From Stenocarpella maydis (Eukaryota; Ascomycota; Sordariomycetes; Diaporthales; Diaporthaceae): DNA of 64,000 bases. Within the stretch, counting starts at the first letter, position 1. Every line of letters begins with the position of its first letter. A program made the translations under genes and the position numbers. The stretch is from the NCBI GenBank assembly GCA_002270565.1, contig NQMI01000171.1, positions 26,769-90,768 of the forward strand, given 5' to 3'. Of this stretch, positions 23,801 to 33,809 are shown piece after piece. Under the pieces are notes generated by a model that did no database searches, was not told the DNA's origin, and was given only the letters and a program-made list of their open reading frames with translations.

Positions 23801-24539
23801 ACCTATCCAGGAGAATCCCACGCATGTTATTGAGACTGTCTACAAGACGGTGACAGAGGCCCAACCCCACTCTCAGTCAACAAACCAAGTACACGCAGAC
23901 TCCCGTGAGTTAACACCCAGCAGCGCCGACCCCAGTATTGTTTTGAACCCCCTGTCTGCCGATGCTGGCGGCGAGGATAGAACAGTTGTGTCTCCGTCTT
24001 CCCCAGTATCTGAACTTGGATTCGTTGCTGCCTCCCCTTCGAGCGCCCAACGCGACACTGAGCCGGAATCTTACTCTAACAACGATACACTCAAGGCCAA
24101 CGACAGTGATGAGACTATGATTGAAACCCAGGTCGACCATATCATGGCGACGATTATGCAACCAACGTGTGGCATGAACGACGAGATGAATATATTGAAG
24201 CCTCAACTCCTGGATAGCCTTGGTCTTGAGACTTTGTCAACGAAACTTGGAGACACCGAGTCTCCCTCAGATCCAATCTCCAGTGAAGAGAAAACGGAGG
24301 AAGTGGCGGGTGAATTCTTCGCACAAACAGCTACGGAGACAGACACGGCAGCGGAGACGCCGGCACTGCATTCCGAGTCATTGTCTGCTCCCTTTTCAAG
24401 CAAGACAGATGCTACCATCGAGGAAAGAATGCCAGTCAATGTGGCCGAGACCATCACCGAGACCGTGGTTGTCACAACCACGAGGACAAGCTTTCAATCG
24501 GAACCAAGTGCCACTCGGGTTCCCGATGCAAACGAATGA
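20859..24539 (+). CDS. Large coiled-coil, single-TM protein with ETVYKTV repeats
   Basis: Single uninterrupted frame of 1226 residues. Residues 1-330 are disordered, rich in Asp, Glu, Ser and Thr. A folded-looking block follows (LHVTLLPLRWAYGEVMNYF, then KNLRVAWRQLQDRLG) with Cys/His positions (ILECGHYLG, RHWCKTCRGDI, about residue 460) that could bind a metal. Residues about 515-710 form an unbroken Arg/Glu/Gln-rich coiled coil. One hydrophobic segment, NVAIAVLVVLIAMLAG (about 862-880), is the only membrane span. After it come four spaced copies of ET[VI]Y[KH]TV (residues about 930-1000) in a Ser/Pro/Thr-rich tail that ends with a similar ETITETVVVTTT. Similar Sordariomycete proteins are, as I recall, labelled 'pathway-specific nitrogen regulator'; nothing here shows DNA binding. 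The layout suggests a membrane-anchored scaffold. Confidence 0.85.
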   Translation: MEGENHTSQPLDSVETPADQTETHNIPVEQHTHATAAPEHAGEQHGDSLEEPTLDLEPDNHDAASGLHDTGDETETQDGADLSSRRGSGACDLDRRHSVRTEALIQAAARAVVSMRDQKEHDAARDEQDSGDESATSSVNGAEDLDETAHGDMDQNARSRPESAASQSVHSSEGDGAENSSRNSAEDDVFSDRSPRTSIHSSDERYDGDSVEAMTEKGDQSPLVRSRVASGVSTSDASVISEQSRLSRYDKEEFVPTSRTNRPAFRSPSAVRAMQMSSPTPSICSSPRSAKRQHGLPTISRLGSPSVSAQYPPKGRSTPTRFKRPDPAPLVLLHVTLLPLRWAYGEVMNYFEGKKVPPAAFSAEGVKNLRVAWRQLQDRLGDTEMERGILLPHPQNDYEILEERLLEALELPLRRRARILECGHYLGPSNEMTPSSDLDDSSEDTSDAEDSASSGRREKRHWCKTCRGDIKYEELGSERVFRIKVYASNGLMSPGAWEACWREMERVDIEVEPITGTPIQQELAKLGATFELEHQQRLEQQAEEQERLQFEEEQRIQMEEERRQQLEDERRQLEAQRQQFEEERRRAAEESQKRLEEDRRQAEKEQRERIEEERRQQFEEERQLLDAQRREFEEQRQELDNQRKMIEQEQRQHLEEARRQELEEEQRLLDEQRQQLEEARQQFEVERRQRLEEEELRRLQRDEEEQKQLSSARSISRSSFVEDELASPGLERASSTDVDGRRRDSERLREIYGSHGRSPSEAGTATNSSPAIHIHLGSGRQQEEEQNSRQLATIPAPRDTEVQPSQVQAATRQPEPFVPQPTPASPSEQAYHRREDRRRSLDHASLAELVGESIRILLQDPKNVAIAVLVVLIAMLAGQYTKRDEHGVELYKPQQHHQYQHPQLDNREPVGQVIMNTPAVQRIETMPPPPVPETVYKTVTESPRSSPSPLVETIYKTVIESSPQVPSSRLTETVYHTVVHQPIQENPTHVIETVYKTVTEAQPHSQSTNQVHADSRELTPSSADPSIVLNPLSADAGGEDRTVVSPSSPVSELGFVAASPSSAQRDTEPESYSNNDTLKANDSDETMIETQVDHIMATIMQPTCGMNDEMNILKPQLLDSLGLETLSTKLGDTESPSDPISSEEKTEEVAGEFFAQTATETDTAAETPALHSESLSAPFSSKTDATIEERMPVNVAETITETVVVTTTRTSFQSEPSATRVPDANE

Positions 24540-26040
24540 GACGAGATGGTGTATGTGCGGCTCGAAGCACTTGTTGATATGGTGGCAGCGAAATTTGTGT
24601 CGTGAGTACTTATACCACACTGCGTGACGATGGGTCTGATGCCTGCAAAATGTCCTGCGTCATCCGGATAGTTGACGAAGGGTTTGTTAATACGCGATGG
24701 TCAAGGGCGTTTGGTGGAAAGGCTACTTATTGGTGGATTCGTTGTGGGGGATATTTTTCGAATGCATGGCTGGGCGACGGGTTCTGCGGGACCCCCCCCC
24801 CCAACAGGGTTTCAAGTCATTGGTTGGTTTCTTGTTTGTTTGTTTGTTTGTTTGTCTTCCATGTTATCCGTTGAATGTTGCAAGTAGCATAGAGAAAGCG
24901 AGCGAGCAAACCTGGACTTTACTGAAGCATTTTGGACTCAAGGCTCAGGGACGGGACACATGAGAGCGCGCACATAAACACGTTCATACCAAAATGAGTA
25001 GATAGAAACAAACGATGATATTCCAAGTTGTAAGGAACAGCATTTTCGCATGACTCCATCGTAAGTTGTATATTTCCCATCTGTCAGAGCACCATGTGTG
25101 TGTCTTGTGGCCCGCATTGAGATGTGCACCAGGAAAAGGTTCTATAGTCTGGTGGAGCCAAACAGTCAAGTTCCGTTACTTACCTACTTGCCGTGGGTCA
25201 AGTGCCGTAGTAGTTGCATTATACACGGTCCCACTGCACGTTGCTAGGTAGCTTTCTAAGATGTTGGTATTCTACTGTCTAAAGGCAGTGAACCCTGCGT
25301 ACTGCGAGTGCACCCGCACCCGCCGCCCCCAAACCCATGAGTATTCCCTGCTGTGAGTATGCCAGATACCTAATCAAGAGGGGCTGGGTGTTGTAGCTGG
25401 TTGTCTCGTTTGCGTCCGGGAAGTAGTTGCTTCGCAGAGCGTCTGAAATAAGATGGATCTACGAGCTAATCTGGACGCGGAAAGTCAATTGCTGGGCTGA
25501 GTGAGATCTACCCCTTAGTCCACCTGTTTGCGGGACATTCCGATGGGGACACCGGGCACCGGGAGGGTCTATTGCAGCCAGCCAGCGGCACAAACTAAGA
25601 CAGGCTTGTAATCGAGTGCTCTGTGTGTGGCGTCCGCTGCGGCTGTTGGGCAAAGAAGTGGCAGAGTGGGTATCTCTGACGTCGGGGGATCAACAGTAGC
25701 GAGTTGCACGGGCCAAGGTTTCGCATGCCACCAACGTCACCATGAGGTTCTCGGATGCATCTCGCCATGGGGGCTGTGAGACTTGTCGTGGAGAAAGACC
25801 ATCATGATGGGGTCCTGGTGCCGTGCTGCCGGGCTTATGACGCAGGCCGGGGCATGGCCATCCTGCAGTGGTTATAAGCCAGGTCCGGATGTCTGCCAAA
25901 AGGTTTGGCGTTGATGTCCTCCCATTATTCTGATTAGAATTGACAGACATACCTCCCCGGCGAGTTATTGTCACCAAGACTATCTGCATTGCTTAGGTCC
26001 AGAGGCTTACCCAGCTACATAACCAGACAAAAATACAAAA
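24540..26040. other. Intergenic region with TTTG microsatellite
   Basis: 1.5 kb between same-direction genes. It contains a poly-C run near 24790-24801 and about seven tandem TTTG units at 24829-24857, both probably in the 3' UTR of the coiled-coil gene. No other gene was recognised; reverse-strand frames at 25459-25989 have no motif. Confidence 0.55.
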
Positions 26041-27491
26041 ATGCCTCTCGGCGGCGAGGACCTGAGGAAGACACAGGAGCTCCCCGGCGCATTCCCATCA
26101 GAGGACGCCATCACCAAGTCTGAGCTCAACAACAACACGAACAACAACACCGCCACAACCACTGCCAGCGGGACACCACCCGCCGGTACGCAAGGCAACA
26201 CAAAGGCATACCCAGAGCACGACCTAGGCGCGCACCAGAACGTCGCCCAAGTAGGCGGCGCCAACAACAGCGCCGCCCCGAGTGGCCCCCCCAGCCGGTC
26301 CGCCGCGAGCCCCGGCGCCGGGGACGCGCCTAACATCGCCGAGGACCTCATGTCCCTCGGGTCCGGCGCGGCGACTGCGGTCGCGGCGGCCGCGATTGCA
26401 GCGCGGGACGCGGCGGTGGCTGCCAGGGACGCTGCGGCGCCGGTTGTGAGCGCTGCTACCGAGCAGGTAAGCAATCCTGTGATGCCGGCTGCTGCTTGTG
26501 TATGTTGTGCAGATAGGTGGCTGACCCTTGTGCTTGTTGTATCCTCCAGGCAAAGCAGACGGCTGGTTATACGGCGGAGAATGCTGGTCCTGCCGCGAGC
26601 GCCGCTTCTGAGCGGGTGAGGCGGCTTTTCCCACTCATCATATGCTCTTGTCGACCCTTGACTGATGTCGAATGGATTTTTAGGCCAAGAACGCAGCAGT
26701 GTACACCAAAGACTCGGCCGTGACCGGGGCGACGGCTGCGGCCGACACAATCCAGGCAAATGTAAGAATTCTACACGCTCCCTTCCCCCTGGGGTGGATA
26801 AGAGCAACCCGAGTAACAACCAGAACAGGCCCCTACCGCCCTCGGCGGAGGCACGCCAGCCAGCACCACCGCCAGCCCCCGCGAAGTCGCCCCGGAGGTG
26901 CCGGGCCAGGTGAAGAGCTCGATCGCGCAGGCGGGCGAGGCGCCCGAGGCGGCGGGCAGCAGGCGCGCGGTGCAGGACAAGGGGCGGGTCGAGGGCGAGC
27001 TGCTGCGTCACACGGCGGAGGTGGACGCCGAGGGCGAGGCCTGGGGGCGGCAGCAGCAGCAGCAGCAGCAGCGGAGGCTGGCAGCGCCGCCGCCCGGCTC
27101 GCTTCCCAAGCTCGACTCGGGCGCGCAGACGCCCAGCACGGGCGTGGCCGTCGCTGGACAGACACCGAGAGGGCGTTCCCGCTCGGGTCGCACCCCGTCA
27201 GCACTTCCGGTGGCGGCGCCGGAGAGCATGGGGGCACACTCGCGGTCCGGGCCGGTGGCCACTGACGGCGTCCAGGCCGGGGAGGTGCCTCAGACGAGCT
27301 CTGGGGTCGGGCGAGTCCCGCAGGGGAGCCCGGGTATCGGAGAGCAGCAGCCTCCATCGGCGCGGCAGCGACCCCCTGTTGACGATAAGGTTCCGGTGCG
27401 GACGAACGAGGAGGTGGCGGTTCCCAACGGGCCGGATGCTTACAACAAGTTGAGCTCGGGTACGCCGAGTGGAGTTGGCCAGGGTGTGTGA
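26041..27491 (+). CDS. Alanine-rich LEA-like protein, repeat-per-exon gene
   Basis: Four exons, 26041-26466, 26550-26615, 26684-26761 and 26829-27491, all phase 0, give 410 residues. Exon 1 ends in an alanine-rich helix of 11-residue character (AAIAARDAAVAARDAAAPV). Exon 2 encodes AKQTAGYTAENAGPAASAAS plus two residues, and exon 3 a related unit starting AKNAAVYTKDSAVTGAT. This is the Ala/Lys/Thr 11-mer pattern of group-3 late-embryogenesis-abundant proteins, associated with desiccation and stress tolerance. The N-terminus is Asn/Thr-rich and the long C-terminal exon is disordered, with a CAG-encoded Gln run near 27051-27070. No signal peptide was seen. The intron borders are GTAAGC..CAG, GTGAGG..TAG and GTAAGA..CAG. 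Confidence 0.75.
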
Positions 27492-27745
27492 TGTGGAACT
27501 GGTTGTGGTATCGGGAGCCCCGCCACGATGAAATGGAAATAGGTCATGTCTTTTTTACTGTTGTTCTTCTCTTTATCCCAGGAACGCCCATACACCGTTC
27601 TCCCAAGAGCCTCTGTAGGACATTGTGTAACAGGGCCCCCCCCACTGGCAGTGAGTGGCCTTTGCTGATGCGCCATGCATCTTGTTGAATGGTATATGTC
27701 CACATCATATGCGCTTCCTCTCGTGTCCCACACCCGCCTACTCAT

Positions 27746-28756
27746 CTATGCCGCCGTTCCGTTCTCGCCGGCAGCCTTGTCCGCATTTAGCGGTGGGAGG
27801 AGGCTCCTTGCCATGGCCTCGACGATGGGCACGGCCCGTGGCACGACACATGGGTCGTGGCGGCCTTAGCCGACGCGGAAGTAGATGGGCGCGTGGTTGG
27901 CGATGCCCCCCTGGATGCCGCCGCTGTAGTACATCTTGGTGGTGAGCTCGGGGCGGGCAAGGCCGGCCCTGTCTGCGCCGGTCTCGAGGCGCTGGGCGGT
28001 CTCGGCCGGGATAAAAGGGTCATTGTGGATGGACCCGGGCACCTCGCAGCCCCCCCGAAGCCCGAGCCGACCTCGAAGCCCTTTGTGGCGGGGATGGACA
28101 GCATGGCGTGGGCCAGCAGGGCCTCCATCTTGTCGAAGCAGGGCTCGCCCAGGCTCGAGGGCACGTTCCTGATGACGCAGGTGACGGTGCCACCGATGCT
28201 GTCGGCGCGGTCGCGGAACTCGGTGATGTGGTCCTCCATGCGGCGCGAGGCGGCCTCGTCCGGGCAGCGCACCGGCAGGAAGCTGTCGACGGTGGCGCGG
28301 CCGATGGTCTCGCGGGCGCTGCTCCTGCCGCCGCCGGACGAGGCCTTGACGCCGTACTCCTCGAGGCATGTCCAGTCGGCGTGGGAGGGGCGGGGGTACC
28401 TGTCGATGGTGGCGTTGCCGTAGTCCTTGGGGCGCTGGTCCTCGTTGAGCACGCGCAGGCCGATGGGGGTGCCGAGGCGATGCCGAACTCGGTGCCCGAC
28501 TGGATCTCGACGCGGTCCTTCCCGTTGCGAGGGGTGGTGATGGCCGACTGGCGCAGGCGGCGGCGAGTGAGCTGGGGCTGGATGTCGGCTTCGGTCAGGG
28601 CCATGCCCGGTGGGCAGCCGTCGACGATGCAGCCGACGGAGCGGCAGTGGGACTAGCCATAGCTGGAGGCGGGTGCTGTTAGCCAGGGACGCATGTGCGT
28701 TGGCATGTGTTCATGGCGTACGTGGTGACCCTGAAGTACTCGCCAAAGGTCGACAT
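27746..28756 (-). pseudogene. Broken chorismate synthase copy
   Basis: Reverse strand. Exon 1 (28756-28722, MSTFGEYFRVT) and a standard intron (GTACGC...CCAG) are intact and lead into [19 protein letters not shown], where the conserved Glu of YGESH is a TAG (28655-28653). Further lesions: a one-base loss near 28480 after GTEFG; loss of the segment between SSARETIGR and [10 protein letters not shown]; an extra G in the run near 28050 before [10 protein letters not shown]; and loss of the segment after APIYFRVG, now a TAA, with [19 protein letters not shown] following in the same frame. Chorismate synthase (ARO2 in yeast) makes chorismate in the shikimate pathway, so a working copy must exist elsewhere. 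The retained intron shows that this copy arose by DNA duplication, not retroposition. The lesions are not RIP-type. Confidence 0.92.
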
Positions 28757-29293
28757 GGTGACGAGGGCGGGGGCCCGGAGGAGAGGGGTTGTTTTTGTTT
28801 TTCAAGGACGAGAACAGGAACACGGCAGGCGGGGACTGAAGAATGTTTGCCAATTTGGGAGGTGGTAGGTAAAGTGCCCACGACACACAGGCTGCTGTGG
28901 CTGCCGTCGGCTTCTTGGTGGGCGCATTCGATGACTCGTCCGTCCAGAAAACCCCCCCGCGACGACAAAGCTAGAGCCGACCCCGCAGTGCCCCACTACG
29001 GAGTACTACACTACGTACCCCACGTCAGCACCCGAACTGCCGCTATCGGCATCACATCAGCCCGACGAGCCCCTGCAGCTGCACCTGAACCACACACGAC
29101 ACCCTGCATCCCCTTGCAGCCAATCCATCGCCCAACTTTTAGCCCGTGTCTTTGCTGTCTAACATGTAGAGGTAAACTTTTTTATAGATTTACTATTAAT
29201 ATAAGAAACCTTTATATTACCCAGGTATGGTTATTGTCATCTCCTATAAGCCCGGGTGAGTCCAGTCTGTAGTCCCATCCCCATTTGTCCGCC
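28757..29293. other. Intergenic debris with an AT-rich scrap
   Basis: The region lies between two decayed genes. A short AT-rich patch at about 29165-29225 has the same composition as the RIP-altered block at the window's left edge. No gene was recognised. Confidence 0.5.
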
Positions 29294-29905
29294 ATGGCTC
29301 AGCTCGACAGTGGCCTCGGCGGCGAGATGGGCCAGTTTTTTACTCTGACATCTGCTCCGAGGGCAGAATGCGACGGTCCAGCCCGATCCAGCCCACACGA
29401 CGTCCGGAGGGCTAGTGGAATCGGTCTCAGCGCCACCAGCTACGGCGTGGTAGCAGCGCTAAATCGTGACAGGATTGTCCAGTTCCGAGGCATAGACGCC
29501 CGGCTAGACATTAGAATGCTGGACCTGGCTGCGCAGGCTCATGGGGACCTTGTGCCTCTAGGTGCTACTCTAGGCCGGATTGCTAACGACGCGCAGGTAC
29601 AGCTCGCCATCTACGACATGGACAGACTCCCGGGTGAAAACCATGTCTCATGTCTCTGGCAGAGGCACCCCAAAGATCGCTTTGGACCAGCCCTCGACGA
29701 AGTGAGGGAGCATTTGCCCACGTTCGCCTCCAGGGATTTCCCACTGGCGCTTACTCACAGCGACATCAACGAGCCGAACATCCTCGCCCACGGCGGTAGC
29801 GGCCTGGCCATGCCCTCACAATATGCTGGGGAGAAGGGATGGGGCGAGGGCGTACAAGCTGTCCTTGCCAGAGCCTATAGCGCTCCCATCATCAGACGCC
29901 TGTAG
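29294..29905 (+). pseudogene. Truncated aminoglycoside-phosphotransferase-like ORF
   Basis: The open frame of 203 residues from ATG 29294 contains LDIRMLDLAAQAHGDLVP, LAIYDMDRLPGENHVS and LALTHSDINEPNILAH. The last is the Brenner/catalytic loop (HxDxxxxN) of the fungal APH / choline-kinase-like family. Most of the N-lobe before it is missing, the segment between GENH and the catalytic loop is far shorter than usual, and the metal-binding Asp region after it is replaced by unrelated sequence ending at 29905. I read it as a remnant. It could be transcribed, but it is unlikely to be an active kinase. Confidence 0.6.
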
Positions 29906-29911
29906 GGTCGG

Positions 29912-32273
29912 TCACCCATGGTACTCAGCTCCAGGGATGCCCCTCTCATCAGGATCCATGAACGGAATGCCAGAGTCGAAATCCATGACCTCGCTGTCAA
30001 GCAGGTTGACAGGAGCCCAGCAGTGGCGCCACTGCATCGCATACATGGGGTCTATGAAGTCGTCGTCTGGTGTGGCGCCGGCGGCAGCAGCAGCAGCAGC
30101 AGCAAGGCCGTTGACACCTCCGGCGCCGGTGGACTCGGCGCCGGCGGGCCGCCCCCTCCGTTCATAGCCATGAGGGCGGCCGCGAACCGCCCGGAGCTCG
30201 TCTCCTGGTAGGCGGCGGCGGACCTCTCCATGGCCTTTTGCAGCAGCTTGGCCGACTTGCCCGCCACGACGCACTCGTCTGCCATGGTCTCGAGCACCTC
30301 GATCGCCATCTGCACCAGCCGTACGAGAGGCTCCATCTCTGCCTCGTGCGCCTCCTGGTTGATGTACACCAGAATTATGGACGCCGCGAATATGGTATAT
30401 GTCGTGTTGTAGAACCTGTGTGCGCCACGGTACATTAGTCCCAGGGTCACGAGGTACCTCCAAGATTGTCGTGGCGACTGATGGGGAGGGCTGACCATGT
30501 TCGGAAGAACTCGTGGTGGCAATATGTCTCGTGGATAATCTCGATGGTCCTCTTTGCCGAATCGAGGCATTTCTGGACACACTCATATGACCCTGGCGCT
30601 GAGGACCTCTCGGCAGGTGTTGAGGCCAGGAGAATGGACCCGAACAGTAAGATGCGGAGGTTGAGGTATCCTAGGCGTACGGAGAGGCTTCTCATCAGTC
30701 TCTTGACTGCCACAATGCCTTGACAGACAGCGAGCCCGAGTACCACTTACGCATGTTCAACACCAGCTTCTGCCTCTTCATCCACATGGCCTCCTTGTGG
30801 CTGCCTGTCTTGGAAGACCCGTCGAGCCCGGGACGGATCGGCTCCGGCAGGTGGGCCAGCCAGCTGCCGAAGCGCTGGTTGAGGTGCTGTGCCAGCTCGA
30901 CCGTCCGCGCGGCCGAGTTCTGCGGCAGGTAGATGTCTATGCACACCTGCCGTACGAGCCTGGAGAAGTGCACCATTTGCTCGATGACGGCACAGTGCGG
31001 CGGGTCCAGAAGCGAAGAGTTCGGGTCGAAGCCCGGCGTGAATTCGGTCAGGGGAAAGCCGCGGTTATGGTAATCCTCGGCGCCGAGACAGCTTGGGCGT
31101 CCCATTGCGAAGGAAAGCTCTCTGGCCGAGGTGAGCTGAAGCCATTGTCGGCACCGTAGGTCATGGGTACTTACTCTTCCAGTGAATATATGCCCCTGTA
31201 CAAGAATATTAGCACGACGACATTCACGCACAACATCGGGCGCGCTTACCACCAAGTCCTGGCTTCTGCCCTGAGCCGAGCCGGGCTTCTCCTGCAGTTC
31301 GGGCCTGGCTCGCGGTTGATACCAACTGCCAACGCGATGCGCACAGCCATGCCGATATAGAAGTAAGACCCTAGGGTATTATTGTTTTAGCTCTGTGAGA
31401 TCAAGCCGGACGAGTAGTCAACTTACAGTGGGCATTGAGCTCGTTCTGGCATACCTTCGCCTTCTATATGTCAACATTTGCCTCGATATCACATACTTTG
31501 ACGGCGAGTCTCATACCATGAAGAAGAACGTCTGCACCGTCTCCAAGTCCGTAGCGAGCTCGAGCTCTTTGAGCCTCGCCCTCGCCTCGTTGAAGAAGCA
31601 CCGACTCCACTTCTGGTTGCTGACACCCCCGACAGGCTCAACGTCCCTATAGCCCACCAGGGCGCCGAGGGACAGGATGCTGAAGTACAAGGGCACGAAG
31701 CTGGCGTGCTGCCTCACGGCCTGCTTATCGCCGGACCAGAGCACCTCGCAACTCTCGAGGAAGGACGTCTTGTCGACCATCGGGTGGATGTAGTGTATCG
31801 TGGAGAAGAAGTTATGAAGGAAAACACTGCACTGCCGATAGTAGGCCGGCTCCATGTCGGCCGCCAGCTGCGCCTCCGCGACGGTCAGAACCGTCGTCGC
31901 TCTGTCGCCGCCGCCGCCGCCGCCGGAACCACTCATGTCTGGGGCGTCGAGCTGCGACGGGGAGAAAGCCGGGTTGTGCAGGTTCGACAGCAGGGCGGCG
32001 GCCATGGCGTCCGACTCGGAGTGCTCAGCGCAGCCACTGCCGCCGGCCTCGGACGACGCGGGAGACCTCTCGCCGCCCCGCTGGACCTGGGAGAGCAGGG
32101 CAACCGATGACGAGCTGCCGTAGAACTCAACATTCCGGGTGTGGCTGTTGATGGCTGTGACCTCCTGGCCGCCCCTCTGGCGGGCACGTGTGGTGGTTGT
32201 GGGCGGCGTCACGGACAATCCGGCGCTCGTTCCGGGGGAGCACGACTGGGCGGCGGCCTGTCTAGTATATTGG

Positions 32274-32328
<55 letters not shown>

Positions 32329-32767
32329 CGTTGTTAGAGGCGGAACAGCCGGAATTGACTGAGGATGAGCTGCCGGCTGCGTGTGCCTCGAGTTGGGCTG
32401 TCAGCTGCTCCACCTGCTGCTCTAGGCCCCTGACATATCTGGAAGGCGACGGTCAGCATCCACCGGCTATCAGCAATGATCTGCGATTGAGCCTTGGAGG
32501 CACATACTCGGGCGTGTATCGCCTCCTCGATGAGTCCTGGCCTTGGTAAACACACTCCACGTTGCGATCTGGGACCATCCATCAGCCTTCCGCGATAATG
32601 GGTCTACCTAAAACGGCACCAAGCTCACTTCTGCAGTATGTGCAAGGGTACAGCTCGTCACACTTGTTCTTCTTCAGCCTGCAGAGGTTGCAGGCCCTGG
32701 CTGCCCTGGGACGGCGGACCTTGTGGCCCGAGTTCTGCGCGTGCGCCGTCGAGCCGGTGGACTGCAT
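29912..32767 (-). CDS. Zn2Cys6 fungal-specific transcription factor (XlnR-like middle domain)
   Basis: Reverse-strand exons: 32767-32629, 32568-32508, 32438-31517, 31460-31427, 31370-31250, 31195-31175, 31121-30751, 30670-30496, 30415-30135 and 30066-29912; about 759 residues. The binuclear cluster is CNLCRLKKNKCDELYPCTYC plus NRNVEC, spacing CX2CX6CX5CX2CX6C; a short coiled coil follows (EYVRGLEQQVEQLTAQ). An Asn run of about 20 residues lies near residue 110. The Fungal_trans signature is split over small exons: FFMAKVCQNELNAH, WSYFYIGMAVRIALAVGINR, and WWGIYSLEEELSFAMGRPS. The last intron (30134-30067, GTCCAC..CAG) is weak; without it the frame ends at 30052 in a Leu run. The gene is divergent from the quercetinase-like gene, which it may control. 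Confidence 0.88.
32270..32330. repeat. GTT/AAC trinucleotide run coding poly-Asn
   Basis: About 20 uninterrupted TTG/GTT units on the plus strand encode a poly-Asn tract in the Zn2Cys6 regulator. The tract is pure enough to be length-polymorphic. Confidence 0.9.
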
Positions 32768-33809
32768 ATTGATGCCTCACCCAGTCTGGTGGCCATAGGA
32801 CTCCCCGGGAGAAACAAAAAGCAAATCTCGTTCAACGAGAGTCTGCTTTGAGACATGAGTTTGATGACGGAGACCCTCGGATTGACGTTGGACTTGTCTC
32901 GTGCCTGAGGCCCGGGATAGATGGGACGTGGTCGGAGCCCACATATCGCCCTTCCCCGCTGCATCCGTGGAGAAGCGTCCGGGGTCGTGGTCAGTAAGGA
33001 TAGGGGTATTTACTACTTGAAAGTGCGGCGTCACTTTTCCTCTTATAATACAGTAGTCTATTACTCGCGACATAATGCCGCCTAAGATTATTATCGTACA
33101 TAGCGAGTAGTCAGGTGCTTGGCATATTGTAATGTATCAGATTTTACCTACAGCAAGAACTTACTTATACGCCAGGTAACCAACCTAAAGCCTTACGGCG
33201 GCTATACTCTTTAAATCCGTTTATTGCACATGACATCTAAACTAATGTCTAGATGAATGTTAATAGGTTGTAGGTGATGTAAATTTTGTGAAGTGTGCAA
33301 CCTGACCGGTACCTATATAGATGCATAGGGGTCTAGGTAAGTACATGTAGGAATCCATGCACGGAATAGGCTAATAACTGATACGAGCCACATGGACCTC
33401 ATATTGTCCATGCATTTCGGCCGGGATGCTTGACTCCAGCCATTGGACTATCGCCACCACATAATGGGAAGCATCTCTGGAATTATTTGCCCTGAGCCGC
33501 GGTGTCTCGGATTACTGTAGCGGCGTAGGAGGAACTCTGTGGTATCCTAAATCCGAACGCGTGGCCGCTGCCGCGTTCGGGTGGGCTGCCCCCCCAGAAA
33601 TGCACACAAGGTCGACCTTGTCTTTCGGATTTGCCGGACTACCCTGACCACAACCCCACTCGGATCCAGGGAAGCATAAAGGCTGGGTAGGTACAGGTGT
33701 GATTCTTTTGCCATTGCTCCAGACGTCTCACCACGAATGTGCTGTTTATCGTCTTCTCGGACATAGTGCGAATCCCTGCCAGCTACTACTCAAGTAAATA
33801 CAAGACAAA
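32768..33809. other. Divergent promoter region, regulator and quercetinase-like gene
   Basis: 1.04 kb between two start codons pointing away from each other. It contains the inverted repeat listed separately and an AT-richer stretch around 33040-33260. No coding segment was recognised. Confidence 0.6.
33553..33580. promoter_or_regulatory. Perfect inverted repeat CCGAACGCG-N10-CGCGTTCGG
   Basis: Nine-base arms match perfectly around a 10-bp spacer, about 230 bp upstream of the quercetinase-like ATG and 790 bp from the divergent regulator ATG. The outer CCG...CGG triplets are the half-sites that dimeric Zn2Cys6 proteins bind, so it is a candidate operator for the adjacent regulator. Binding itself is an inference. 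Confidence 0.5.

Noticed and set aside
26007..27011. 334-codon minus-strand frame opposite the LEA-like gene
   Set aside because: Low-complexity antisense of an alanine-rich coding region; the plus strand has consistent phase-0 splicing.
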